Below are positions 33,082-43,162 of a DNA stretch of 64,000 bases, piece by piece. Under the pieces are notes generated by a model. That model searched no databases and was not told where the DNA came from. It saw nothing but the letters and a program-made list of their open reading frames with translations. The position numbers and the translations under genes were made by a program. Within the stretch, counting starts at the first letter, position 1, and the number at the start of each line of letters is the position of its first letter. Source of the DNA: an uncultured bacterium (GTDB lineage Bacteria > Cyanobacteriota > Vampirovibrionia > Gastranaerophilales > Gastranaerophilaceae); NCBI GenBank assembly GCA_958366705.1, contig CATXCB010000010.1, positions 26,935 through 90,934 on the forward strand, in the 5' to 3' direction.

Positions 33082-35034
33082 ATGAAAAATAAGATTAGAG
33101 AAAAAATTATTGCAAGTGTCATGTTATCAGCTTTTGTTGTTACAAATTCGGTAACTTCAGCATTTGCAGTTAGCGATTTTTATGGCAGTAATAATTCAGA
33201 TATGCCAAGAATTAGATCCGGTGAAGTTTCAGCTTTGGATATTCGTTCTGGAGTACAGATTTCCAATGCAGATTCTGTGGTTAATTTAAGTTTAAGAGAT
33301 GCAGATGTTAAGCAAGTTTTAAGAATGTTTGCAGATCAGGCGGGGATGAATATTATTTTTGCATCTGCTATTGAAGGTACTGTAACCATGGATTTGGTTG
33401 ATATTCCGCTGGAGGAAGCTTTAAAGCTGGTTGTAACAACCAACAATTTGTTCTACGATATTCAAGCAAATACCCTTGTTATCTCAACAAAAGATCAGGC
33501 TCTATCAGTTGCTTCAAAAGGCATGACTATGATTCCTGTAAAATATGTTAATGCTGCTGCTCTTGCATCATTTTTGAATTCAAATATATTTACTAAAAAT
33601 AATTTAAATCCGGGTATGTCTAATAAACCCGCAGTTACGATAAATCCTGCTACTAATGAATTGATTGTAGTTGGAACATCTGCTGATGTGGCAATGGCCA
33701 GAAGAGTTGTTGAGCAATTTGATAAGAAACCAACGGTTACAACATTCAAGGTAAACCATACAACACCTGCAGAAATGGCAGATTTGATTTGTTCTACATT
33801 GTTGCCATCAACTGTTTTTAGTGGTTCAGAAGGATCTTCAAGCAGTTCTTCTTCAGGTGGAAGTTCTTCATCAGGGGCTTCATCTGCAAGCGGTGGCGGA
33901 AGTGCTGCAGGTTTTGCAGCTGGTGTGCCTACAGGCTTTGCAGCTGATGAAGGTGGAGATTCCGGTGATTCAGGAGGCTCTGGAGATGCTTCTATATCTG
34001 TAGGAGGCGGTAAGCTTGTTTGTTCAGGTGAATCTTCTGTTACTGCGGATGAAATGTCCAGTTTGTCATTCAAAAATTTATCAGTTTCATATTTCCCAAC
34101 ACTTGGAACTATTCAAATTATAGGTGGATCACCTACTCAAATTGATATGATAAGGGAATATATTGCTGCAAATGACAAAAAGACTCCGCAAGCTTATTTG
34201 GAAGTTCAAATAATTTCTTTAAGTGAATCTGGCAGTAAGACTTTTGATAATACTTGGCAGTTTTTGAGTAAAAATTTCTCATTCAATGCTGGCGGAGGTC
34301 AAGGTTTTGCTACTGATCCGATGTATCCAATATTCTTTGCAGGTCATGGTTTCCAGATTTTAGATCCGGAAAGTTGGGATTCTGAAAAAGGTAAATATGA
34401 TACCTCCGGTGAAGTCACTAAATGGAAGGGTTCTCCACAATTAATGTATTCAATTAATTATTTGATTGAGAATAAAAAAGGTAGAGTATTAGCTAATCCA
34501 AGAATTTTGTTAACAAGTGGTCAACAGTCAACTATTGATTTGACATCAGACTATGTTAAAAAAGTAACATCAGAATATTTGGATAATGCTTCCGGATCTG
34601 GTTCTGCTCAGGTACAAAAAGAGTATGAAGTAGGTGACGATAATGGTATTAAGGTTGTTATCACACCGTTTATTAGTCCGGATGGATATGTAACTTTAGA
34701 TATTGCTCCTGAATATGCGACAATTAAAGAACAATTATATGCTACAGGAGAGACAGGTCAGCAGGATTTACAGGCAACGTTATTACAACGTCGTAACTTG
34801 AATCTAAAAGGCTTGCGTATAAAAGATGGTGAAACTCTTGTAATTGGCGGTATGATTCAAGAAACAGAAAATAAAACAGTTTCGAAAATTCCATTCCTTG
34901 GAGATTTACCGGTTGTAGGTATGTTCTTTAGATCTACTAATACAGCTAAAGCTAAGGAAGAAATGGTTATCATGTTGACACCTCAAATTCTGGTTGATAC
35001 TGAAGATGCTGTCGGTGATGATACTACATTATAA
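33082..35034 (+). CDS. pilQ: Secretin, PilQ/GspD family
   Basis: A 650-residue outer-membrane channel for pili or secreted protein. The signal peptide is at 1-33 (..MLSAFVVTNSVTSAFA). The N0/STN-type domain at about 70-145 contains VNLSLRDADVKQVLRMFADQ. The N1/KH-type domain at about 150-220 contains NKPAVTINPATNELIVVG. A long Ser/Gly-rich insert lies at about 250-310. The secretin core at about 370-635 contains VLANPRILLTSGQQ, VVITPFISPDGYVTLDIAPE and IPFLGDLPVVGMFFRS. ATG 33082 is preceded by AGGAG; a longer frame overlapping pilP is not needed. It requires a cell with an outer membrane. Confidence 0.9.
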   Translation: MKNKIREKIIASVMLSAFVVTNSVTSAFAVSDFYGSNNSDMPRIRSGEVSALDIRSGVQISNADSVVNLSLRDADVKQVLRMFADQAGMNIIFASAIEGTVTMDLVDIPLEEALKLVVTTNNLFYDIQANTLVISTKDQALSVASKGMTMIPVKYVNAAALASFLNSNIFTKNNLNPGMSNKPAVTINPATNELIVVGTSADVAMARRVVEQFDKKPTVTTFKVNHTTPAEMADLICSTLLPSTVFSGSEGSSSSSSSGGSSSSGASSASGGGSAAGFAAGVPTGFAADEGGDSGDSGGSGDASISVGGGKLVCSGESSVTADEMSSLSFKNLSVSYFPTLGTIQIIGGSPTQIDMIREYIAANDKKTPQAYLEVQIISLSESGSKTFDNTWQFLSKNFSFNAGGGQGFATDPMYPIFFAGHGFQILDPESWDSEKGKYDTSGEVTKWKGSPQLMYSINYLIENKKGRVLANPRILLTSGQQSTIDLTSDYVKKVTSEYLDNASGSGSAQVQKEYEVGDDNGIKVVITPFISPDGYVTLDIAPEYATIKEQLYATGETGQQDLQATLLQRRNLNLKGLRIKDGETLVIGGMIQETENKTVSKIPFLGDLPVVGMFFRSTNTAKAKEEMVIMLTPQILVDTEDAVGDDTTL

Positions 35035-35083
35035 TAAAACGCAAGATAATTTTAAAATAAGAAGAGAAAAGTAATAATTATAA

Positions 35084-37171
35084 ATGAATGCACTAATTTT
35101 ACGATTAAAAAACAGCATAGACAAAAAAATACTGGAAAGTATTGATAAAAATCTAATGGGTCAGCATAATTTTGTCCCGATTAGTGTAAAAGATAATTTC
35201 CTCTTCGTTGCGGTTTCAAAAAATTCAAATAAAGATGAAATAAATTCAATATTAAAGAAATCTTTCCAACAAGCAATTAAATTCATGCTTGTTGGAGAGG
35301 ATGATTTAAGAGAACTATTAGCCTCTTTTATCCCTGCAGAAAATTTACCTGCAGCTCCGGCGGCTTCTCTGTCTCAGTCACAAGGTCTTCCAGCACAGAC
35401 AGCTGCAGCTCCTCAAACTGCTGATGCTTCTGCAAAAAATGCAGGCGGTACTCATGGCAAGCTAGGTGAAATCCTTGTTGCGAAAGGTATTCTGACGGAA
35501 GTTCAATTGATGAAGGCTCTTGCTGAATCTAAAAGGAAAGGTAATCCGATTGGTTCAACATTATTTGAAATGGGGCTTATTACTCTTGACCAGTTAAAAG
35601 ATGTTCTTCATAATCAGACAGGTTATGAATTAGTTTCTGCCGAGCAGTTATCAGGACAAAAGAAGTTTGTAAACATATTGCCGGAAGATTTTATTAAGGC
35701 TAATTCTGTTATTCCTATATCTTCAGATGGTAAAACTCTTATTTTAGGGGTTGTAAAACCTATTAAAATGGATGTTTTGAAAGAAATTATCTATTTAACA
35801 GGTCAAAATCCAAAGCAATTATTAATGACTCATTATGAGTTTCAAAACTCAATTAATACATTTTTCTCTGAACAGAAAAAACAAACAGAAGCAATTATTG
35901 AACAAATTAAAACTGAAACTCTGGAAACAGAAGAAGAAGCCACTCTATGGGAGCAGGTTGATTCTGAATTACAGGATTCTACAGGCTCGGTTGCAAAATT
36001 TGTTAACCAGATTATTACAAATGCTATTGATAATAAAGTATCAGATATTCATATTGAGCCGAGACTTAACGGATATATTGTCCGTTACAGAAAAGACGGT
36101 ATGCTGCAAAAAGTACTGGATGTTCCTGCTAAAGTTGAAACATCTGTTATTGCTCGTTTCAAGGTTATGTCAAGAATGAATATTGCAGAACAAAGAAGAC
36201 CTCAAGATGGTACTTTCTCAATTTCTTACAATAATTGTTCGTATGACTTCCGTATCAACACATTGCCGGTTTCAGGCAAGGAAAAGGTCTGTATCCGTGT
36301 ACTTGCTCCTGCTGTAAGTTTAAAAGCCGGTGATAAAGAAATCAGTTTGGTTGGTGCAAATGAACATGATATTCAAAAAGTTAAACAGATGGTATCATGT
36401 CCAAATGGTATTATTTTAACATCAGGTCCTACAGGTTCAGGTAAAACAACCACATTATATTCTGTATTGAAGAGTTTGAATGATGAGTCTGTAAATATTA
36501 CAACAATTGAGGATCCGATAGAAATTAAGCTTGAGGGTATTAACCAATCGCAAATTAATGCGAAAGCAGGTATTACATTTGCATCTTGTATGAGAGCTAT
36601 TTTGCGTCAGGACCCTGATATTATTCTGGTCGGTGAAATTCGTGACTACGAAACTCTGGAAATTGCAATTTCAGCGGCATTGACAGGTCACCTTGTATTA
36701 AGTACCGTCCACACAAACTCAGCTGCAGCTACTGTTACCCGTTTGATTGAAATGGGTGCAAAAGATTATCTTGTTTCTTCAACATTATCAGGCGTAATTG
36801 CTCAACGTCTTGTAAGAAGACTTTGTGACGATTGTAAGGAAGAATACCACTGCACCAGAGAAGAAGCTATGATGGTTACCCAGAATGAAGAAGAAATTAA
36901 AAAAATTATGGAAACTCCTATTTATAGAGCTGTCGGCTGTAATAAATGCGGGTTCCAGGGATATAAAGGCCGTTTAGGTGTATATGAAATTATGCAAATC
37001 ACTAAAGAAATTAAAAAACTTATTGCTCAGGGTGCTCATGATTTGGAAATTGAAGAGAGCGCTGTGGGTAATGGTATGACTACATTGCATAAATCTTGTT
37101 ACCAGCATATTTTAAAAGGTTGGACAACTATTGAAGAATTTGTCAGAGTATTAGGTATGGCAGGCGAATAG
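35084..37171 (+). CDS. pilB: Type IV pilus extension ATPase PilB (GspE family)
   Basis: A 695-residue cytoplasmic hexameric ATPase that powers pilus extension. The N-terminal part has an Ala/Gln-rich linker near 88-120. A MshEN-type domain follows (GEILVAKGILTEVQLMKALAESKR, GLITLDQLKDVL) that binds c-di-GMP in some relatives. Walker A is SGPTGSGKTTT near 447, the Asp box DPIEIKLEGINQSQIN, Walker B IILVGEIRDYETLEIA near 521, and the His box LSTVHTNSAAA. A four-cysteine zinc site (CDDC..CNKC) follows near 585-625. It lies between the secretin and PilC in one operon; no pilT retraction ATPase is seen here. Confidence 0.93.
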   Translation: MNALILRLKNSIDKKILESIDKNLMGQHNFVPISVKDNFLFVAVSKNSNKDEINSILKKSFQQAIKFMLVGEDDLRELLASFIPAENLPAAPAASLSQSQGLPAQTAAAPQTADASAKNAGGTHGKLGEILVAKGILTEVQLMKALAESKRKGNPIGSTLFEMGLITLDQLKDVLHNQTGYELVSAEQLSGQKKFVNILPEDFIKANSVIPISSDGKTLILGVVKPIKMDVLKEIIYLTGQNPKQLLMTHYEFQNSINTFFSEQKKQTEAIIEQIKTETLETEEEATLWEQVDSELQDSTGSVAKFVNQIITNAIDNKVSDIHIEPRLNGYIVRYRKDGMLQKVLDVPAKVETSVIARFKVMSRMNIAEQRRPQDGTFSISYNNCSYDFRINTLPVSGKEKVCIRVLAPAVSLKAGDKEISLVGANEHDIQKVKQMVSCPNGIILTSGPTGSGKTTTLYSVLKSLNDESVNITTIEDPIEIKLEGINQSQINAKAGITFASCMRAILRQDPDIILVGEIRDYETLEIAISAALTGHLVLSTVHTNSAAATVTRLIEMGAKDYLVSSTLSGVIAQRLVRRLCDDCKEEYHCTREEAMMVTQNEEEIKKIMETPIYRAVGCNKCGFQGYKGRLGVYEIMQITKEIKKLIAQGAHDLEIEESAVGNGMTTLHKSCYQHILKGWTTIEEFVRVLGMAGE

Positions 37172-37178
37172 GGGAATT

Positions 37179-38396
37179 ATGACAGTATATAATTATACAG
37201 CAATAAAAGATGGAACTAATGAACTTGTAAAAGGAAAAGTTGAGGCAGATGACCTTCGTGAAGCCCGTGCTGCAGTTCGCAGATTGGGATTTACGCCTAC
37301 TAATATAACTGAAGAACAGGCTGTAAAAAAAGATGAAAAAAAGAAACCTACGGGTAAAATGCCTAAACTAGGTTTGGCTGAACAAATTGACTTTACATCT
37401 ACATTACAGATTTTGGCGGCAGCAGGTATTCCTATTATTGAATCTTTGCTGTTCATTGAAAATGACGCTGCAAAATTAAAAATTAGACAGTGTGCGACAG
37501 AATTAAGACGTCAGATTATGAATGGCGGTACTTTTGCCGGAACAATTGCAAAGTATCCTGAGCAATTTGGACAAGTTTATATCGGGTTGGTTAGAGCCGG
37601 TGAAGATTCCGGTGAATTGGAAAAGACTCTTGACCGTTTATTGGAATTGTTAAATAAACAGGCTGCAATTAAATCAAAAGTAATCGGTACATTGATGTAT
37701 CCGGTATTCGTAATTTTATTGGCTGCATTTATCGTAATTGTCATGCTGGTATTCGTATTTCCGGTATTTAAAGAAATGTTTGATTCAATGGGGATGCAAT
37801 TGCCTTGGATTACAAGAGTTTTGATGGAAATGGGCTTATTCTTGAAAAAGAATTGGTATGGTATTCCGATAGGATTTGCTGCAATTGGAGCATTTATTAA
37901 CTTCTTATTTAGATGGAAACCTAGTAAATGGAAAATTGATGACATTTCATTAAAAATACCTGTATTAACAGATTTGATTCAATATTCAAACTTTGCAAAC
38001 TTTATTGCAGTTATGCAGGTTGCATATGATGCAGGTGTTCCGATTTTGGAATGTTTATACTTATCTAACATGACGTTAACGAATCATACCTTAGAAACCA
38101 GGGTTGAAGAGGCAACCGTTAGAGTTCAGCAAGGTCAGCACCTTTCTGCAGCATTGCGTTCTACAAGAACTATGCCTAAAATGATTCTGTTTATGATTGC
38201 AACAGGTGAGCAATCTGGTCGTTTAGGTGATATGTTAGGACAGGCTACTAATTACATTGACAAACAATTGGATACAATTATTGACATTATGACAAAAATG
38301 ATTGAGCCTATTATGTTGATTGTAATTGGTGCTATTGTACTTGTTCTTGCTGCAGCTCTTTATTTACCGTTGTTTGCTTCTTATATGGGTATGTAA
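37179..38396 (+). CDS. pilC: Inner-membrane platform protein PilC (GspF family)
   Basis: A 405-residue polytopic protein with two GspF domains (about 68-190 and 270-395) and three membrane helices (about 168-190, 222-245, 375-400). Characteristic stretches are FTSTLQILAAAGIPIIESL, YIGLVRAGEDSGELEKTLDRL and MILFMIATGEQSGRLGDML. The N-terminal YNYTAIKDGTNELVKGKVEADDLREAR is the usual cytoplasmic arm that meets PilB. It starts seven bases after pilB and is followed by a terminator, so it is the last gene of the operon. Confidence 0.93.
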   Translation: MTVYNYTAIKDGTNELVKGKVEADDLREARAAVRRLGFTPTNITEEQAVKKDEKKKPTGKMPKLGLAEQIDFTSTLQILAAAGIPIIESLLFIENDAAKLKIRQCATELRRQIMNGGTFAGTIAKYPEQFGQVYIGLVRAGEDSGELEKTLDRLLELLNKQAAIKSKVIGTLMYPVFVILLAAFIVIVMLVFVFPVFKEMFDSMGMQLPWITRVLMEMGLFLKKNWYGIPIGFAAIGAFINFLFRWKPSKWKIDDISLKIPVLTDLIQYSNFANFIAVMQVAYDAGVPILECLYLSNMTLTNHTLETRVEEATVRVQQGQHLSAALRSTRTMPKMILFMIATGEQSGRLGDMLGQATNYIDKQLDTIIDIMTKMIEPIMLIVIGAIVLVLAAALYLPLFASYMGM

Positions 38397-38420
38397 TCAA
38401 AAGTATTTTTGATAAAATAA

Positions 38421-38459
38421 AATAAAGACTTTGTAATTATGCAAAGTCTTTATTTTTAA
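38421..38459 (+). terminator. Terminator of the pilus operon
   Basis: AATAAAGACTTTG (38421-38433) pairs perfectly with CAAAGTCTTTATT (38442-38454), followed by TTT. Confidence 0.85.
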
Positions 38460-38470
38460 GGAGATTTATT

Positions 38471-39289
38471 TTGAGTAAGAAATGTATTGTTATAACAGGT
38501 TCAACTTCCGGAATAGGAAAGGCTTTGACAAATTTATTTTCAAAAGATTATAAAGTTTTTGCGGGCTATAGAAATGCTGATTTAATTGAACATGATGATA
38601 ATGTTGATTATTTTTATATTGATTTGACGGATAAAGAATCAATTGCAGGGGCGGCAGAATATATAAAATCTAAAGTAGATAAAATTGATATTTTAATAAA
38701 TGTTGCGGGCGGTGTTGTTGCGGGGCCGGTTGAACTGCTTGATATAGATAAATTAAGGCAGCAATTTGAAATTAATACATTTTCTCATCTTGAATTTTCG
38801 CAAAAATTAATCCCAATTCTTGATAATGGCAGAATAATAAATATTAGTTCGATGTCTAGTTTTGGCCATTTCCCTTTTATAAGTCCTTATTGTGCTTCAA
38901 AAAGGGCTATGGATATATTGTTTAATGCTCTGGCTCTGGAAAATCATAGAAATATCAAAGTTATTTCGATAAAGCCCGGAGTTATAGCCACTCCAATCTG
39001 GGAAAAATCTGTAAAAAATAACTTGGCAAGTTTAGAAATGTCTAACGGGTATGAAACAGAACTGGAATTTTTGAAAAACAATGCACTTAAAAATTCTACA
39101 AAAGGTCTGGATGTAAATACTGTGGCTGAAAAAATTAAAAATATTGCATTTAAGGCGCATCCTAAATCTTCTTATGTCCTCGGGAAAGATGCATATTTTG
39201 CACAAGTTTTATCTTTATTTCCTCAAGATTTTATAAATAAGCTGGTGAAAATTGGAATGTTAATAAAAATTAATAATAACTCTAAATAG
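38471..39289 (+). CDS. Short-chain dehydrogenase/reductase
   Basis: A 272-residue classical SDR. The NAD(P) motif TGSTSGIGKAL lies at 8-18, followed by ADLIEHDDNVDYFYIDLTD. NVAGG is near 77, the catalytic Ser is in INISSMSSFG near 124, and Tyr and Lys of YxxxK are in SPYCASKRAMD near 138-142. The start is a TTG, supported by AAGGAG seven bases upstream. It sits just behind the pilus-operon terminator and is probably transcribed separately. The substrate is not predictable. Confidence 0.85.
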   Translation: MSKKCIVITGSTSGIGKALTNLFSKDYKVFAGYRNADLIEHDDNVDYFYIDLTDKESIAGAAEYIKSKVDKIDILINVAGGVVAGPVELLDIDKLRQQFEINTFSHLEFSQKLIPILDNGRIINISSMSSFGHFPFISPYCASKRAMDILFNALALENHRNIKVISIKPGVIATPIWEKSVKNNLASLEMSNGYETELEFLKNNALKNSTKGLDVNTVAEKIKNIAFKAHPKSSYVLGKDAYFAQVLSLFPQDFINKLVKIGMLIKINNNSK

Positions 39290-39350
39290 TATTAATATTT
39301 TTTTTTTACGGGTTTTCTATAAATAAGTTGCGAAAATTTAGGAGTATAAA

Positions 39351-40913
39351 ATGTTAGTATCGCGTGTTTTGATGAGTGAAAATCAAGGTGTAAAGAATTG
39401 TTCTATGCATAAAAATGATAAAATATCTTCAAAAAATGTTTCATTCAGCGGATTTACAAAACAATTAGGTAAGAAAATTTTTGTGGATGGTCAGAAAGAT
39501 ATTTCAAAACTTCTGGCTGAACATCCTGATACATATCCGGTTTGCGGTCAGCTACCTGAATTTATTACTCATAAATTACCAAAAGATTCTAGAAAAGCGG
39601 CTATCCATGAAATATTTGAAGCTTTTGATAAAGTTACTCTGCTTTTGCGTGGTTTTACTCCTGATTCAACTTCATCAATGAATGAAATTATGAAATCACG
39701 TCCTGATTCTGCTGTAGAGATTTTAAATGAAGTTTTCAAAAAATATAAAATTATACGCCCGTTTGTTGATGATGATATTGATATAACTTATCTTGATAAA
39801 GGCGGCAAAGGGGCTGTATATAAAATTAATGGCTTAAGGGGCTGGACATCGTCCAAAGTTGATAAAATGTTTGATGAACCGGATGAATTTGTTATAAAAG
39901 TTTATCATCAAATAACGGGTGAAGCGTGGCATCCGTTTAAAAGCCATGGGGCGTATGCAGAAACAAATAGTGCAAATTATTGGACAAAACATGAGGGCAG
40001 GTATACTCAGCGCGGCAAATTTTATTTTGCAGGATTAAAAAGCGGGTATATGGTAAATAAATTTTTGGATGAAGATACTCGGTTGCCAAAACGTGTTATT
40101 GATGAATACAGCCGAGGGATTAAATGTACGGATGAGGATAAATATGCAACGAATAGGGGAGTTATCGACGGTTATAATCGAATAAAAGGTTATAATTATG
40201 ATTGGGGTGGCTGTCGAGTTGTTAATAGAGTCAAAAATGAAAATAAAATAGCATTATCTGTTTTAAATAGGATTAAGCACCTGTCTGAAGAAGATGTTTT
40301 ATGTGCATGGCATAGGATGTTTGCAGTAAAACAAAATAAAGATGATGTAAGAGCAGGTTTAGCTTTGGCGATTAAGTATGTTCCAGAACCTTATCAAAAG
40401 AAATGTATCGAACAGTGTCTTAATGAAAACAATCCTAAAATAAATCAAGCATTGGCTTATGTTTTAAAATATCTTCAATATGAAGATTCTATTCCGTATT
40501 ACAAACAATTATTACAGACAAATGATGTGAAAACTCAGGTAATTTTGTTAAATGAGATTCCCTTGATGGCTAAAAAATTGAAGCCTGATGCTAAAAATAT
40601 TAAAGATGATATTTCTGCGCAGTTAGCAGAAATTGTTCCGGAACGAATTGAACGATGCTATAATCTGGCTGAACGTTATGTTTGTCCTGAAGCTGTAGAA
40701 CACCTTGCAAGTTTTGTACATTTATTACCCAGTCAGCATATTCCCAGGCAGTACGAAACATTGGTAAAAATGAATAATGAATCTCTTCATGAACGATTAC
40801 TTTATACTCTGGTAAGAGTCCCTGACTTTTTTACAGATGAAGCCAAAGTACTATTGAAAAAGTATGTAACAGAACCGAATCTTAGAGAACAATATAAAGA
40901 GGTTTTTAAATAA
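39351..40913 (+). CDS. Kinase-fold-like and HEAT-like hypothetical protein
   Basis: A 520-residue protein I cannot name. After a polar N-terminus with SSKNVSFSGFTKQLGKK (about 25-42), a segment near 143-190 reads YLDKGGKGAVYKING..FVIKVYHQ. This resembles the glycine-rich loop and VAIK lysine of protein kinases. NYDWGGCRVVNR near 283-294 is in a possible DFG position. No HRD-type catalytic loop is obvious, so it may be a pseudokinase or a false likeness. From about 300 to the end it is helical with repeat-like 35-40-residue units, suggesting HEAT/ARM folding. AGGAG precedes the ATG. It is a possible effector, but only by inference. Confidence 0.6.
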   Translation: MLVSRVLMSENQGVKNCSMHKNDKISSKNVSFSGFTKQLGKKIFVDGQKDISKLLAEHPDTYPVCGQLPEFITHKLPKDSRKAAIHEIFEAFDKVTLLLRGFTPDSTSSMNEIMKSRPDSAVEILNEVFKKYKIIRPFVDDDIDITYLDKGGKGAVYKINGLRGWTSSKVDKMFDEPDEFVIKVYHQITGEAWHPFKSHGAYAETNSANYWTKHEGRYTQRGKFYFAGLKSGYMVNKFLDEDTRLPKRVIDEYSRGIKCTDEDKYATNRGVIDGYNRIKGYNYDWGGCRVVNRVKNENKIALSVLNRIKHLSEEDVLCAWHRMFAVKQNKDDVRAGLALAIKYVPEPYQKKCIEQCLNENNPKINQALAYVLKYLQYEDSIPYYKQLLQTNDVKTQVILLNEIPLMAKKLKPDAKNIKDDISAQLAEIVPERIERCYNLAERYVCPEAVEHLASFVHLLPSQHIPRQYETLVKMNNESLHERLLYTLVRVPDFFTDEAKVLLKKYVTEPNLREQYKEVFK

Positions 40914-40967
40914 TAAAAAAAATCCTAATAAATAGTAATATTTGTGATTTTGCGGTATACTTTTATT

Positions 40968-42737
40968 ATGGAAGATAAAGAATTAGATAAAATTTATGAA
41001 TTAATTGATACCTCAAAATATATTGAGGCAAAAGAAGAAATTACAAAAGTTCTTGAAAAAGAATCAAATGATATTGATGCGCAGAGACTTTTGGCATTAT
41101 GTGAAGTGAATCTTGAAAATTTTGATAATGCCAGAAAAATTTTGGAAGATGTCATTAAATATCGTCAGGACGATGCTTTATGCTGGTATTATCTTGGCTG
41201 CTGTTATGATAATCTGGGTGATTTTATTGCGGCAAAACATGCATATAATAAGGTTCTGGAGCTGCGTCCGGAATATGTTGATGCATATAAAAGCCTTGCG
41301 ATTGTCTATATAAAAACGGAAGATTTTGATAAAGCAATTGAATTAGGTAAAAAGGGTTTAGAATACAGTAATGAAGATTATTCTCTGTATTATATTGTCG
41401 GCACAGCCTGTATGGCAGCCAAAAACTTTGATGAAAGCGTATTTTATATAGAAAAAGCTATAGAACTAAATCCGGAAAATGTTCAATTGTACAATAATTT
41501 AGGTACATCCTACCTAACAACCGGTCAATTGGACAAAGCTTTTGAAACTTATAACAGGGCTATACAAATAGAACCGGAAGATTCTTTAACTTATTTTAAT
41601 ATGGCTTCAATTCTGCAATTGCAAAATAAGCATAAAGAAGCATGTGAATATTTTGCGAAAGCTCATGAACTTGAACCGTCAGAAGATAGTTATTTAGTTG
41701 CGTGGGCATTATCAGAAGTAAAAGCCGGTCAATTTAAAGATGCTATCGAGCATTACAAATATCTTGCTTCAACATATCCTCAAAAGTCAAATTATAAGTA
41801 TAATCTGGCTTGTTGTTATGAGGTTGTGGGAGAATTTGAGATTGCAATTTCTTTATTGAAGCAGCTTGTACTTTTAAATCCGAAAGCTTCTAATATCTTA
41901 AAAAAGCTGGCAGGTATCTATATGACTTTAGGTCAGTATTCAAAAGCAAAAGAAATTTATGAACGTATAATTACTCAGGGTACAACGTCTTATCAACTAT
42001 ATTACGAATTAGCTTTATTATGTGTAAAGACCGATGATATTGAACGGGCTGAGCAGATATTGAAAAAAGTTTGTAAATTAAAGCCTGATTATGCATTAGC
42101 TCATAAAGATTTGGGTGTAATTTATCTGAATAAACGTTTATTTGATTATGCTAAAGATGAGTTTGAGCAGGCTTACAATTATGAACCAGAAAATTTTTCA
42201 ATAATCCTTGAATGTGCAAATTATTTTCATTCTGTTTCTAATTTCAAAAGTGCAGACGAATATTATCAAAAAGCTCTTGAAGTTGAGCCTGAGAATCCGA
42301 ATGCGCTTGCATTTTCAGCATTAAATAAAACGCATTTACAGCAAATTGATACAGCAAAAGAACAAATAGAAAAAGCAATGAAGAAATGCTCTGATTCTGC
42401 ATTTTTACTCTTTATTGCCGGTAGAATTCATTATCTTGCACAAGATTATGAGACTGCAAAGATGTATCTTGTAAAATGTTTTGAATTGGAAAGAATGCCT
42501 GATGCTCAGAGTTTATTGGGGCTGTGTTATTTCCAGCTTGGGAATTTTGAACAGGCAAAATCTATTTTTAAAAGCATGCTGGAAAAAGTTCCAATGAATG
42601 TTAATGTAATGCTCAATCTTGCTAAATGTTATAAGGCATTGAATGATAACGATGAGGCATTAAAGTGTGCTGAAAAAATTGCAGAAATTTTCCCGGAATG
42701 TGAGGATGCGCAGATAATAATTCGTGAATTATCTTAA
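40968..42737 (+). CDS. Tetratricopeptide-repeat protein
   Basis: A 589-residue protein made of about 16 consecutive 34-residue TPR units (for example ALCWYYLGCCYDNLGDFIAAK, YNNLGTSYLTTGQLDKAFET, ALAHKDLGVIYLNKRLFDYA). It has no signal peptide or membrane helix, so it is probably a cytoplasmic scaffold. ATG 40968 is preferred; the frame to 40944 begins at a GTG in a promoter-like region. Binding partners are unknown. Confidence 0.85.
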   Translation: MEDKELDKIYELIDTSKYIEAKEEITKVLEKESNDIDAQRLLALCEVNLENFDNARKILEDVIKYRQDDALCWYYLGCCYDNLGDFIAAKHAYNKVLELRPEYVDAYKSLAIVYIKTEDFDKAIELGKKGLEYSNEDYSLYYIVGTACMAAKNFDESVFYIEKAIELNPENVQLYNNLGTSYLTTGQLDKAFETYNRAIQIEPEDSLTYFNMASILQLQNKHKEACEYFAKAHELEPSEDSYLVAWALSEVKAGQFKDAIEHYKYLASTYPQKSNYKYNLACCYEVVGEFEIAISLLKQLVLLNPKASNILKKLAGIYMTLGQYSKAKEIYERIITQGTTSYQLYYELALLCVKTDDIERAEQILKKVCKLKPDYALAHKDLGVIYLNKRLFDYAKDEFEQAYNYEPENFSIILECANYFHSVSNFKSADEYYQKALEVEPENPNALAFSALNKTHLQQIDTAKEQIEKAMKKCSDSAFLLFIAGRIHYLAQDYETAKMYLVKCFELERMPDAQSLLGLCYFQLGNFEQAKSIFKSMLEKVPMNVNVMLNLAKCYKALNDNDEALKCAEKIAEIFPECEDAQIIIRELS

Positions 42738-43162
42738 TTTGCTCTTGCAAAATTATATTTTCTGAGATGTTAAAAATCTTCATAAATACAAAAATCTTGA
42801 AAATGCGCTTGTACAGACTTCTTTAGAATTATGCAAGTGCTTTTTAATTATATTTAACAAAATAATTGTAAATTTTTTTTTGAGAATAAAAATAGTGGAA
42901 ACTGGGGCTGGTTCTACATTTATAAAATAGAACAAAAATAATTGTAAAAACTTTGGCATGCTGACAGGAAAACATTAGTCAAAAGTGTAAATTTATTCTA
43001 TTATAATAATACAAATCGGGAATGAGATTTAAGAAAAAAATAAGAAGAACAAACGTGTTTTCTCTTTACTTTAATTTTATCCATCCAATGAACGATTATA
43101 TTTTGAATTCAAATAGGATAAGATTATTGTAGGAAGAGGAAGTGTATTTTGGAGGTAGTTAA
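42738..43162. other. 425-base gap before cobO, no gene seen
   Basis: A/T-rich. It contains a small hairpin GTTCTA (42911-42916) / TAGAAC (42928-42933). I looked for the conserved B12-box of cobalamin riboswitches and did not see it. A purine-rich stretch near 43131-43156 ends in the cobO ribosome-binding site. Confidence 0.5.

Noticed and set aside
33495..34073. 192-codon frame antisense to the secretin
   Set aside because: Product of the Ser/Gly-rich low-complexity insert of pilQ; Pro/Glu/Ala composition is the mirror of that insert.
42738..43162. Cobalamin riboswitch before cobO
   Set aside because: The conserved B12-box and its partner stems were not found in the gap.
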